Positions 33,190-43,482 are shown, counted from the first letter of the stretch. The stretch: 64,000 nt of DNA from Hsuehochloa calcarea (GCA_036346395.1 CM070599.1:28573232-28637231); one strand, 5' to 3'. Notes: a model not told the origin generated them from the sequence alone. Program-made: numbers and translations.

Positions 33190-35670
33190 GAGATGGCGCG
33201 AGCTCGATTGACGACGCGACGAGCCGCTCGACCCACGCTGGATGGGGGGCACCGTTCAGGCGTGGTCACGCCGGTGACCCTCCGAGCCTCGGTCTGGCGC
33301 CCCAGGAGAGGTGGCCCCTTGACGGCGCAGACGCCCTGCGGTGCGGGACACCGGCCTCCCCGCACAGCCCGCATGTTGGACATCCCGCACGCGTTGCGCT
33401 TGACGCGGCACTACTCTACGCTTGTGGACCGTGGAGACCGGAGACTCATACATTCCACTTCGGTGGGGAGATGACCATTACTCGAGGATGTAGTAATGCT
33501 TACAGTTCTGCCGGTGCATGGCCTTCCAAAGAGTGCCACCTCCGAGGGCGATGGCGGAAGGTGCGTTTGGTCGGCGATTCGGCCTCCCGATTCTCGCAAG
33601 CGTGTCCGGTATCCCACATTCCACGCCACGGAGTTCATGATTCGCCCGTGGATGCGGCAATGAAGCGGTCGAGACACACCTCGTCGCGTACCTTCATTCT
33701 GCTCGGATGGATCTTGTTCCCACGACACGTGGAGACCGCGTGTACCCGGCTATATCCATCTGGCAGAGTCCGGCGACGCCTGGCGACGAGGTTCGCATGA
33801 TAGATTGGGGTTGGCGGTGCTCTGCGCCACTTACCGAGGGTTATGCGATGCCACTCGGTAGCGATGACGGGCGTGGAGCGATCTGGCGGTTTGCTACACC
33901 TTGAGTACGGTGTGGTCATGGGAGCACTTTCGGTTGGTCGTCCTTATTTCCGCAAAGACGGCACCTGCACCGTGACCGTTGCCCGTCGGCATTACAAGAA
34001 TGCTCGGCGGCGACCCCACGACGGGCCTACAATGGGAACACGTTGGACACGTGGTACCCTAGGGTGGGCGAGGAGAGACCGAGGCGCGCGACGCAGAGTT
34101 CCATAACCTCTTCGAGACTCGCGCGAGACCGAGATCATCCGCGGCCATGGATGGGGCCGGTTCCTTCATGAACACGGCCCCTACGGATTATCGGCGCGAT
34201 GCACTCGGGACGATCCACTTTGGATGACGACACGCCACCGGTCTTCGCACATGGTCGAGCCGCATAATCCACAACGGGTCATGAGACGATTCGGCTGTAC
34301 CAAAGAAAGTGCCACGCCGGCGGGACGACATATCGCGGCAAGGCCCACCGGTATGTCCTTTTTGGATATAATTTTATCTCGTATGCCCGCCTTACATGTT
34401 CGACATTAAGATTCACTTGCGAGCAAGCGAGGAAAGGGCGCAAGAGCGACGATCGAGGCGGTTTCATACCGCCGTGGGACGGAGCTGTGGAGCGAGAGGG
34501 TGGCGACGGACGTCTTTGCACGAGGCACGCGTCTACTCCATCCGACGACGCGCCGACTTGCAAGTGGTACATTCCACGCACCAGTGCGCACTTATCGGGC
34601 GGGGCCGAGCGTGCGATGGTCGGCATGCGGGAGGACATCGTATTAGCCGCCCGGACCCACACCGGCGGCCGCGGCGACGACGAGGCGATAACCCATTCTT
34701 CAAGCAATTTCCTTCAGCAAGACGCTTCACACTAACTCCGTGTTTTCTTGCAAGATTACCGCATTGATCGATATCTGCGAGGGTGCTGAAATTTCTGGCG
34801 TGGGAACAAAGAACACCTTCGACGCCTCCTAGCCGCCGTGCGTGGCATGACCGACGACGCGAGGGCTGCGATTAGAGCCATGACTTGTGGTCGACGGCGG
34901 CGACGCACGCACAAGATCGCGGACGCGAGGGTACCCTCCACCCTCCGCCTCGGCACCTCCCAAGACCACCGTCCGCGACGCCTGTCTCACTCCGGAGCCG
35001 TCCGAGCTACGATCGGTCGGCCCGGACGGCCCCGACCCGCCTCGGGCCATGGTGTATGTCATCTCTCGTTGTCAATACCTTTCCATGCACTCATTTTGGA
35101 GGTATCCGACATTAACCTTTCTTCTAGCGGCTACTACGAGGGACAGCGATGCGATGCAACCATCGTCATCACAGAGGGAGGCGCAGCACACGACTTCCTC
35201 GCCGGGGCAATGGTTTCGCACTGCAGACACTGACCCGGACTCCCCAGCCGCGAGGGACGAGTGGTTGGGCTCGTTGGCGCCGCGGCTCATCCGACTGCGG
35301 GACCGCGACCGTGGTTCGCCGACACGTATGGAGGGTACACCGTGCAAAGACTACTGACTCGGGGCCGCCAGAGGATCATCCTCAAAGACAACAACCTACT
35401 CAGGTAAGCGTTAACGTAGTTACAACTATTTTCTCTGCGCAAAAAAACAAGGACTAACTCACCGAGTACCATTCCCTGCAGGAGGAGCACCAGTGGCTAG
35501 ACGAGATGCTGAGGCCTGAGCCGGACCCCCACGCTGACATCACCGCAGCTTCGCCTCCCAGGCGGCCCCGTACTACGGCCTGCGAGACATGCGCCACTCC
35601 CCGGACAGATTCACCTTTCCTGAGGATCAACTACGCCGTCCGTAGGCGACACGACGATGCACCTAGCTAA
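33190..35670 (+). pseudogene. Plant-mobile-domain gene carried by the MULE, frameshifted
   Basis: An intron acceptor with branch-like TACTAAC and CTGCAG ends at 33189. The exon then reads AGWGAPFRRGHAGDPPSLGL and LDAALLYACGPWRPETHTFH (33390-33460), a clear plant mobile domain (aminotransferase-like) signature. It continues after a frameshift as LEDVVMLTVLPVHGLPK (33481 on). A canonical small intron spans 35404-35481 (CAG before GTAAGC; TTCCCTGCAG). The last exon reads LQEEHQWLDEMLRPEPDPHA and stops near 35670. Other likely introns are around 34700-34786 and 35050-35129. The domain is known from plant MULEs and retroelements; its role in transposition is unclear. Shifts make it a pseudogene, or the sequence contains errors. 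Confidence 0.75.
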
Positions 35671-35904
35671 TATCATGGCGTGACAAACGTGTTATGTAAT
35701 GTCATTGTGCATTTATATAATATCCATGTGCATGAAGTTATCGCTATTTTGTACACAAAATGTTCTCCAAATATTCAAGACAAACGACTTTTGTACTCGC
35801 GACTTTAATTTATCAATCAGCCACATAACGGACATAGCATAATCTTGCCCAGATGTGACCTCGGTCCCATGCGTCCGGTATGAATACTTTGTGTGCGATT
35901 AATC

Positions 35905-37140
35905 AAACACTCTACAAAACAGACGCGACAACACTCTCCTCGCCACCGTATTCGACCAAATGATCACTGACACAAGCAGCAGACGCGACAACACCTCGCC
36001 GCCAATTTTTCGCATCGAATGACCACACTCGCAGCAGACGCGACAACACTCTCCTCGCCACCGTTTCGACCGAAATGATCGCACTACGCAGCAGACGCGA
36101 CAACACCCCGCTTCGCCAAACTTTTCGCATCGAATGACCACACTGCAAGCGGGACGCGACAACACCACGCCGCCGTCGCCTTTTCGCATCAAATAACCGC
36201 ACTATGCCAAACAGACGCGACAACACCTCGCCGCCACTTTTCGCACCGAATGACCACACCGCAGCAGACGCGACAACACCGCCGCCAAATTTTTGCATCA
36301 AATAACCGCACTATGCCAAACAGACGCGACAACACCCTACCGCCATTTTTCGATCGAATGACCACACTCTACAAAGCAGACGCGACAACACCTGCCTCGC
36401 CGACTTTTCGAGACCAAATAACGCACTATGCCAAACAGACGCGACAACACCGCCGCCAAATTTTTCGGATCGAATGACCACACTCGCAGCAGACGCGACA
36501 ACACCTGCCTCGCCCGCCTTTTTCGCATCAAATAACCGCACTATGCCAAACAGACGCGACAACACCACCTCGCCGCCGACTTTTCAGATCGAATGATCAT
36601 ACTACGCAGCAGACGCGACAACACCATGCCTCGCATGACTTTTTCGGATCGAATGACCACACTCGCAGCAGACGCGACAACACCTCGCCGCCTTTTTTCG
36701 CAAATAACCGCACTATGCCAAACAGACGCGACAACACCGCCGCCCACTTTTCGCATCGAATGACCACACTCGCAGCAGACGCGACAACACCCCGCCTCGC
36801 CCGCTTTTTCGCATCAAATAACGCGACTATGCCAAACAGACGCGACAACACCTCGCCGCCGGCTTTTCGCATCGAATGATCACACTCGCAGCAGACGCGA
36901 CAACACCATGCCTCGCCAAATTTTTCGGCCGAATGACCACACTCGCAGCAGACGCGACAACACCCCGCTCGCCAAATTTTTCGCATCGAAATGACCGCAC
37001 TATGCCAAACAGACGCGCGACAACACGCCTCGCTAGCTTTTCGCATCGAAATGACCGCACTATGCCAAACAGACGCGACAACACCGCCTCACCGGTGCTC
37101 AAGGCGAATGACCCCACTCGCAGCAGACGCGACAACACCC
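35905..37140 (+). repeat. Minisatellite: about 22 copies of a 57-bp unit
   Basis: The core CAGACGCGACAACACC recurs every 53-62 bp from 35920 to about 37125. Two unit types differ just before the core: type A has GAATGACCACACTCGCAG and type B has AAATAACCGCACTATGCC. They alternate B-A over much of 36212-36893, giving a higher-order dimer of about 113 bp. The array lies inside the MULE and ends about 50 bp before a TATA box, so it may be an upstream repeat of the third ORF. Long minus-strand frames here (RLFGIVRLF repeats) come from the repetition. Confidence 0.9.
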
Positions 37141-37192
37141 TCCCCGCCGGCCACTCACGCCAACTTAACCACACCAAGCCAACCATGTGGCC

Positions 37193-37199
37193 TATAAAA
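37193..37199 (+). promoter_or_regulatory. TATA box of MULE third ORF
   Basis: TATAAAA in the context GGCCTATAAAACAAGG, 75 bp upstream of the ATG at 37274 and just right of the minisatellite. Spacing and context are typical for a plant core promoter. Confidence 0.6.
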
Positions 37200-37273
37200 C
37201 AAGGTGAAAGACATGAACTACACAACCAAACCCAACCACGCCGCTACACCAGAGCTTGCTTCGCCACGCTAGG

Positions 37274-38034
37274 ATGGACAAGAGAAGCATAATGGACGAG
37301 ATCCGCGAGTTAGCTCGGGCTTCTACGGACGGGGTGAATAAGCTAGGATGTCGCGGCTCGGGACCGCAAGAGCAACGTGCCGGGATGGAAGCTCTTCGCA
37401 ATGAAGCCCCCAGAGCAAAGACAACCCCCGCCGGAACGCCCCAACCAATAGAGCATTCGCCGCAACACCGCCAGAGGGAGACGCCGCCTCTGCTTGCCGG
37501 TGGGACACATGCAAGTTCTTCAAATCCAAGCACCGACCGAGCCTCGGCATGCGCCATCGGGTTGTCCCAACTACTCCTCGACTATCCCGACCGTCGTTGG
37601 GATACGAGAACCCATCGGCAAGGCTGCAGAAGGAGTACTTACAAAGAAGTTCATGTACCAACTCTCTTTTCATAATACGCGACTTACGCCTCTCCGTATA
37701 CCGTAGTCACCGGAGCCTCTGTGTGGCTTCCGCGATGGATCGACCTAGAAATCCATCCACACGACCGATGGCGGCTCGAGGAGTGGAATGCCGAAAGGGA
37801 CGCGAGATCCGGAGGAGGATCGCCGGACCAAGAGCGCAACGAGCGATCCGCGGGAGACGCAGCCCATCTCGGCGCAGCGCAGTGGAGCGCGAGGAGCACG
37901 AGCGGATCGTGAAAAAAGAGGGAAATGGCGGCCGAGGCTGTGGGCCGAGGAGTACAACGCCGAGCTCGGAGGAAGGGCAAATGGCCCGGTCCACACAAGA
38001 GGTCGGGCCATTCAGAGTAGTCCTCTTCTACTAG
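37274..38034 (+). pseudogene. MULE third ORF, unknown function, frameshifted
   Basis: The ATG at 37274 begins MDKRSIMDEIRELARASTDG and stays open to 37675. Protein-like sequence resumes in other frames: RLQKEYLQRSS (about 37615), LPRWIDLEIHPHDRWRLEEW (37724 on) and an Arg/Glu-rich tail (EREEHERIVKK near 37890), to a stop at about 38034. It is rich in charged residues, with no domain I recognise. The upstream TATA box and the position inside the element suggest an accessory gene of the MULE. Frameshifts break it. Confidence 0.5.
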
Positions 38035-38861
38035 GCATGTTTTACTATCTCCTAAAGGCATGCGTACTTACATGGCCCGGAGGCTTGTGTCGCAATGTAC
38101 CGTACTAGTAGCGTATGTAACTAAACCAATTAGCCAGAACCAACATGCCATGTGACCACATGAAACGATGCTTCGTTCGCAGAGTGCAATACAATTCGAT
38201 TTTGGGCCTCGTGAGCCATCAAAATAATACTATATTGCAAATATGCCTCTTCTCCCGGAATTCCGTAAATAATTATTGACATCGACATTGATTCTTCTAT
38301 GTTTTAAGGTATCTTCAGAATCACAACGCTCTCAACCCCTTTAGGTCGGTTCTTGGCATCTTTAAAAATATGATCAAGAATCATAGCGGCTAAGAGTACT
38401 CATGTGGTAATAAACTTCACACATTTCGAGTCACATGAAATCAAGAAACCCTAATTTCAAACGTCTCGTCATAATTTTCACACCTAGACCTCGAATTTCT
38501 CGAGATAATCTCTGAGCATATAAAATAACATAAAATTTACACAATCAAGTCCTCTGTGTAGGAGTCCACAAAATTTTTCATAATGTTGGACCTCGCCTAT
38601 ATTAAAAATTCATACAAAAATTTGACTTCAAAGAATCATGCAGAGAAAAAAATTGAGAAAATTCAAAAAATTACACAACCAAGCACACTATGCCAGAGGC
38701 TCCATACAAAGTTTCATAATTTTTGAGCTTATTTATTATATTTAAAAATTTGTCGAACAAATATTATATTTTTTAATTTTTTTTAAAAAGGAGGGGCCAC
38801 CGCTTGCAGTCGAGCAGGTAGGGGTTAATGATCTTTGCCGTCGACGGCAGCAGTTCTTCTT
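38035..38861. other. MULE 3' AT-rich subterminal region
   Basis: No gene. The sequence is AT-rich, with long runs like AAAATTTTTCATAATG, up to the right inverted repeat. Confidence 0.4.
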
Positions 38862-38967
38862 CGCCGCCCCCACCACAGCAGGGTGAGGGGCTATTTTGGA
38901 AATTTTTGCAGAAGGGGGCTAAATGGGGAATTTTCGTACGTCATACGGCCAAAAGTGTCCATTTTTC
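38862..38967 (-). repeat. MULE right terminal inverted repeat
   Basis: Reverse complement of the left end, with GGCTATTTTGG and AGAAGGGGGCTAAATG as clear blocks; the duplicated target GTCAAAGGC follows. Confidence 0.9.
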
Positions 38968-39150
38968 GTCAAAGGCATCAAGTATTTCCTGCGCAGACTT
39001 AATTATTATTTTTCAAGGAAGCGCAAAAGCTTTGCACAACTTTTCATTAAGCCGAAAAAGAAAACAACTGATTCAACAACATTCTAGGAAACATAAACAT
39101 CAGTTACAAGGTGAACCAACCGCACTAATATATCTCTAATATCTCTAATA
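38968..39150 (-). pseudogene. Unit 6 GST-tail remnant, middle piece
   Basis: After the MULE, ATCAAGTATTTCCTGCGCAG corresponds to the stop-codon region of TCHQD (CATCTAGTATTTCCTGAACA in the intact gene). The rest is AT-rich. The next piece of this remnant is at about 42095, beyond two more insertions. Confidence 0.5.
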
Positions 39151-39719
39151 TATCTCTAACAGTTTTTTCGGTTGCCGCACTGTTCACCATCACCTGTTTT
39201 GTGATCGAATCTGGTCTATATCTTTATCTAAACCTCTTGTACTCTATATATTGCCTTTTGGGCCTCTCGATAATATACACACAATATATTCATAACATGG
39301 TATCAAAGCTTTAGGGTTTACCGGTCTACTGTAGCCGCGCCGCTTTCGCTGCCGCCGCCGCCCCCGGGAGGAGCAATCTGTACTCCCGAGGGTGGCCTCC
39401 TTTGGCTGCTCGTCGCCGTCATCCTCGGTCCGAGGAGCAACCGACCGATCAATTCGCGGAGACGAGACGAGACACCAGAGGACGGCGCCGACGACGCTGC
39501 TTAGCGCCATCTGCGCCACGAGGTCGCTCAGCCGGGCCCCGTGCTTGCCGTCGTGGCCGCCACTCGAGCGTCGTTGCCGACTCATCGACCGCCGTGCCAT
39601 CGATCGCTCGCCGACGCCTCCGCCGACTTGTCGCCGCTTGCCTCCGCCAACTCGCCGCCGCCGCCGCCAGCAGGGGGATTAGGGTTCCCCGCTTGCTGCG
39701 TGCGCTGCAGCGCGCGCTC

Positions 39720-40260
39720 GTTCTGCGCATGGGTCGGCCCGTTAAAAGCAGTGGGTCGGTATGCGTGGCGTTATCGCGCCGTCGCCGCTCTCCGGGCCGC
39801 CGTCTTCTGGCGACCACCATGGGCGATCGACCTCCACCAAGGACGCCTTCCGCTCCCGCTTCGTCGAGCTCGCTTCACTTGGCGACGACCACCTCGTCCT
39901 CGTTGCGCGGCTCTCCGCCGACCCGGAGCCCGACCCCGCTCGCCCCTACGCCAAGCTCTGGATCCATCCAGGTCCTCCTCCGCGCGAGCCACCGCCTTCT
40001 CCGTCTTCCCATCACCAGATCCAGCCGCCCTCCTCACCGCCGCCGCCGCTCCCTGGCCTCAGATCTGGCCGCCGGGCCCTTCCCTGCGCCGAATCGCCTC
40101 CCGTCAGGCCTGCCGGCCGCCGCTTCTGCCTCAACACCCGACGAGGGTGTATCCGACACAGACCACCCGGTGCCCTATGTCTTCATCCAGATCTTCCTCG
40201 CGATGCGCCTCATCCGTTGCATCAGATGCATTGCCGCTCCACCGCTCGGTTTTCTCCGGA
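39720..40260 (+). pseudogene. Protein-like segment inside the non-autonomous element
   Basis: Unlike the flanking repeats this stretch reads like plant coding sequence. One frame has FRSRFVELASLGDDHLVLVA (about 39860-39910) with YAKLWIHPG, then after shifts ATAFSVFPSPDPAALLTAAA and STPDEGVSDTDHPVPYVFI. Such changes of frame with retained protein texture fit a captured and decayed host gene piece. I do not recognise the family. Confidence 0.35.
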
Positions 40261-41309
40261 AGAGAGGGAGAGGGAGAGGGAGAGGAGAGGTGGACGGAAG
40301 AAAAGTCTACTGTTGGTGTCGATCAGCAGCGAAATGGCGACACGGAGGGTCGACTCAGAGGGTCTTTGCGCCGTTGCTCAGAGCCGGATTGCATATGCGG
40401 CCTTGCGTCTGGTATCTTTCCCGCGCGGGGCGCCTGTGGGCACGTGCTCCCGCCGATTAGCTTGGCTGGGCTTGTGCGGTCTGTTCCTGTTGGCCTGCTA
40501 TTGGTGGAGCTCTTGGGTGCCGCTTATACTGCCTTGGGCTCCTTTTTGGACTTTTACTCCTGTGATCTCTATTTGTTGGTCTCATCTTTGTTAGGCCGAT
40601 GTCCTTGCCTGGTAGCTGCTAGTCCTACTAGTTATCTTTAGGTTTTTCTTTATTTGTGTCGTTGTTTCCGCTGCATCCGATCCAAGTCTATATTGCTCTA
40701 TCTTAGAGTTCGTCTAAGCCATACGAGTCCATAAATTTATTATCAGTCGTAGAAGCATAGGAATTGCCTTATGCATGGCAGCAGCCGCCGCTCCTACTGC
40801 TATTTTCTTTGAGCCACTGCAGATCCGCCGCTCCAAGCGTTCAAGGCCGCCGCGCTTCTTCTACACTGCGTCTTCGTTGTACTTCTTGTGCATTGCGTCG
40901 CTCTTCTTCTGCACTGCGCCTCTGTTACGCTTCTTGTGCATTGCGTTGCGCTTCTTTTGCACTGTGCATTCGTTGCGCTTCTTGTGCACTGAGTCGCCGC
41001 CGTCTTGGGTTACGATCTGCGCCGTCATGCTTCCACCTATTTCTATTCGACTTGATTTGATAGCTCTCTTTATTTATGTCGGTTTCATCATCTTCTTCGA
41101 CCTGTTGCCGCGGTCGACTTTGCTCCAGCACCTTGTGCTTTATGGGCTGTCGCACGGCACCGGTTGGAAGAAGATCTTTTGTCGATATATTTTCCAAGAG
41201 CAGCATGCTACGACGACATTATGAAGATTCGGATTTTGGATTTTTTATATTTTAGTGTCAACCCTTTCCAAATGTAATGCTATTGCATACGCCTTGCATT
41301 TGAGGGGGG

Positions 41310-41451
41310 TGTTAGAGATATATTAGAGATAGAGTAGTAGATATATGTTAGAGATAGAATCTATCTCTAACATATCCTTATCTATACCTCTTGTACTCTA
41401 TATATTGCCCTTTGGGCCTCTCGATAATATACACACAATATATTCATAACA
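41310..41451 (+). repeat. 3' LTR of the non-autonomous copia-related element
   Basis: 142 bp, TGTTAGAG to CATAACA. It contains an internal palindrome with arms TATGTTAGAGATAGA and TCTATCTCTAACATA near 41344-41375. Confidence 0.8.
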
Positions 41452-41454
41452 AAA

Positions 41455-42033
41455 ACCACTAAGCAGACCGAAACGCAGCAGCTATGTTCCAGTTTTGGTG
41501 CTCGTCGAAAATCCGTCGAAGAAGCTAATCGATAGTAGCGGCGATATTATTGAAAATCCGTTGGTTGCGCTCCTTCCAGATCATTCAGGAGACGAGGATT
41601 ATATAGGAATCAATGTCTTTTCTTCTACGTGGGCTGCCCAGCAGGAACTGCGCCAATAGATCCAACCTGGCTTAGGAATCGCACCCAAACTTACGCTGTC
41701 ACCGCGCAACCAACTAGGAGATGGTCGATGGTCTCTTGCCTGTGTCCGCAGAAAACACAAACACCTTGGTTTTCCAAACCTCGACGCTGAATGTGATCGG
41801 TCGTCACTGCTCGGTCGTCCAGCGGATAGATCACCAACCAAATGAAAATCTTGCACTTAAGATGTGCTTGAGCTTTACAAATGGTCTCTGCACATGGAAA
41901 GCTTATCGAGTCTACAAAGAAAGCTTTGTAAGCCGACTTAAAAGAGTAGGTACCCGAGGGTTCCCACCGCCAAAGAACGGGGTCGGCCTCTCCTGGGTTA
42001 ACTGGAAGAGCAGACTTAATTCTAATTAACACA
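41455..42033 (-). pseudogene. LINE 3'-end fragment (RT zinc-binding domain)
   Basis: The minus-strand frame has WRWEPSGTYSFKSAYKAFF and CVFCGHRQETIDHLLVGC, the zinc-binding region found after reverse transcriptase in plant L1-type LINEs. The usual tail WKERNQRIFNNIAA follows near 41545-41590 after a frameshift and with one stop. RT and endonuclease are absent, consistent with 5' truncation. The neighbouring copia-related element may have cut its 3' end. Confidence 0.78.

Positions 42034-42088
<55 letters not shown>
42034..42088. repeat. (TA)n microsatellite
   Basis: About 27 TA units directly right of the LINE fragment. Confidence 0.93.
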
Positions 42089-42090
<2 letters not shown>

Positions 42091-42200
42091 CAACGCCATC
42101 CGGTAGCTGGGACTCTGCTTCACCAAATTAAGTTGGAAGAGAGATTATGTAAGCAAGTTGTTGTACCTAACGAGAGAATAATAGCATTCAGTAGGAACAG
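42089..42200 (-). pseudogene. Unit 6 GST-tail remnant, last piece
   Basis: CCGGTAGCTGGGACTCTGCT then TCACCAAATTAAG matches the TCHQD exon 2 segment CTTGTAGCTGGGCCTCTGCT (49189-49208). It continues with spacer sequence shared between units (GAGAGATTATG, GTTGTACCTAACGAGAG). This places the MULE, the copia-related element and the LINE all inside one remnant. Confidence 0.6.
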
Positions 42201-42833
42201 TTGTCGATTCAAATCATTTTACAGTCCAATTGTTAATTGATGCTAGTGCTATAAATGATCTGCAGAGTACAGTGTTCGTGTCATGTGTGTTATCTTCTCT
42301 TTCTGCTTGCTGCTCAAACTGTTAGTCGCAGCAGGAGTGTTTTTTATCACTTGTCTAGAATAGCTTCGGAAGAAAAGAATTAGTGACTACAACATGGGAA
42401 AATGCAAAACCTAATACATGCCGTTGTGTGCGTCATCAGCTAACATTTTGTGTCTCTCCTTGTTAAGTTTGAAGATGTGTTAGTTTATCACCTCATATAC
42501 TACTTTTTTAAGAGAGAGACAAGAGGGATACTTCATATACTGCCTGACAAATGACAAGTAAACATCTTGGCGTGATATGGATTCATGTGCAGTGCACAAA
42601 AGTCAGAAGTTAAAACATTTTTGTCATTGAGCTAGTAGAATCCGAAACAAAACTACAGTCTAAAGTCTAAACCAGTTAGCCAAGCCATCATCTTAGCTTA
42701 TGTATGGATTAAGACATGCCAAGGAAACAAGCTTAGAACATACTGAAATCAATCAAGCATATCAGGTGTATGAACTATGAAGAACCGAAACACACTACAC
42801 TATGCATCCGGCCCCTTTATATTGTGCGAGCCA
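42201..42833. other. Inter-unit spacer between units 6 and 7
   Basis: Same family of spacer as between the other units (AGGAACAGTTG near 42193; CAGTGTTCGTGTCATG near 42270). No gene is seen. Confidence 0.5.
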
Positions 42834-43003
42834 AAAGGAAGAGGAAAGAGCACCAAAGAACTATAGGCATGGGAGGCATCAGGAAAACTCAAAACGAGAT
42901 CTACGAGATCTCCACCTCCTACGTTAGATGAGGAACGGAGGGCTTAAGCTTTCCTTTATGTTCTCATGCTCACCGCTCTTAGGCCCTCTTTTATTCCTCT
43001 TCC
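42834..43003 (-). ncRNA. MIR2118: MIR2118 precursor hairpin 7a
   Basis: The mature site is at 42864-42885 minus: nt 1-20 TTCCTGATGCCTCCCATGCC, ending TA, identical to 1b. The star arm reads CTTTCCTTTATGTTCTCATG on the plus strand near 42949-42970. The loop is slightly longer because ACGAGATCT is duplicated at 42894-42911. Confidence 0.86.
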
Positions 43004-43090
43004 TGGCTTGCCTTCAAGATCTCACATTATCCAAAATACGTGTGTATGTGTATATCTTTGGTTTATTCGCTCAAGCAATTATGCAATCCA

Positions 43091-43252
43091 AAAGGAAGAG
43101 GAAGGAGTGTTTAAGAACAATAGGAATGGGAGGCATCGGGAAACACCAAACTAAATTCCCACCTCCATTGCTAGAGGAGGAAACAAACAAGAGAGGTTTT
43201 CCTCCATGTTCCCATTCCCACTGCTCTTAGGCGCTCTCTTTCTTCCTCTTCC
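43091..43252 (-). ncRNA. MIR2118: MIR2118 precursor hairpin 7b
   Basis: The mature site is at 43121-43142 minus: nt 1-20 TTCCCGATGCCTCCCATTCC, ending TA, a fully canonical family member. The star arm GGGAATGGGAACATGGAGGA lies at about 43199-43220. Its promoter region is split by copia B 93 bp upstream. Confidence 0.89.
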
Positions 43253-43336
43253 CGGCTTACTCTCAAGGCCTACCACTCTCCAAAAACTCTCAAACAAGAA
43301 GCTTGAATTGCTGAACAAAGTCCTTCAGAAATGAGG

Positions 43337-43344
43337 TATATATA
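43337..43344 (-). promoter_or_regulatory. TATA box of MIR2118 unit 7, split by copia B
   Basis: TATATATA directly abuts the copia B LTR at 43345. The target duplication ATATA (43340-43344) recurs at 48436-48440, followed by GACCAGAG. Removing the element would restore GAGGTATATATAGACC, exactly the form in units 1 and 6. Because the duplication lies in the TATA run, eight TA-alternating bases remain next to the hairpins, but upstream elements are now 5.1 kb away. Confidence 0.8.
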
Positions 43345-43482
43345 TGTTATGAATGACGCTTGTATATTCAGGAGGCAAATGGGCCGGTATATATACACGA
43401 GTAAGGATTACAGATAAGGAAACCAAAAACATATCTAGAGTCCTACTCTAACACAAATATATCTCTAACTATATCTCTAACA
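43345..43482 (-). repeat. Copia B 3' LTR
   Basis: 138 bp. On the minus strand it starts TGTTAGAGATATAG and ends GTCATTCATAACA, next to the unit 7 TATA run. Confidence 0.92.

Larger units (their letters stand above)
28702..38967 (+). mobile_element. Complete 10.3-kb Mutator-like element with plant-mobile-domain gene
   Basis: The ends are long terminal inverted repeats: left 28702-28814 and right 38862-38967, both starting GAAAAATGGAC read inward and sharing CATTTAGCCCCCTTCTGCAA. A perfect 9-bp target duplication GTCAAAGGC lies at 28693-28701 and 38968-38976, the size expected of Mutator-superfamily insertion. Inside are a broken MULE transposase, a plant-mobile-domain gene, a 22-copy minisatellite and a third ORF. 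It is inserted in the GST-tail remnant of MIR2118 unit 6. Its genes carry frameshifts, so it is probably non-autonomous now. Confidence 0.93.
39161..41451 (+). mobile_element. Non-autonomous copia-related element with GC-rich interior
   Basis: The 3' LTR is 41310-41451 (142 bp), starting TGTTAGAGATATATTAGAG after the polypurine tract TTGAGGGGGG. The 5' LTR ends at 39297 with the same CTCGATAATATACACACAA and TTCATAACA ends, followed by a primer-binding-like TGGTATCAAAGC. Its left part is rearranged and a reversed LTR start lies at about 39132-39160, so the left boundary is uncertain. There are no gag or pol motifs. The terminal sequences resemble copia A and B, which could supply proteins in trans. 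No target duplication was found. Confidence 0.68.

Noticed and set aside
33193..35670. Plant-mobile-domain gene as an independent host gene
   Set aside because: It lies within the MULE ends defined by inverted repeats and a 9-bp duplication, and such domains are common in plant transposons.
35905..37140. CRISPR-like spacing of a 16-bp core with variable sequence between
   Set aside because: The intervening sequences are themselves two recurring types, the genome is eukaryotic and the array sits inside a MULE. It is a minisatellite.
36311..37225. Long minus-strand open frames with RLFGIVRLF repeats
   Set aside because: They come from repetition of a 57-bp unit, which is divisible by three and lacks stops in that frame; no domain or start context.
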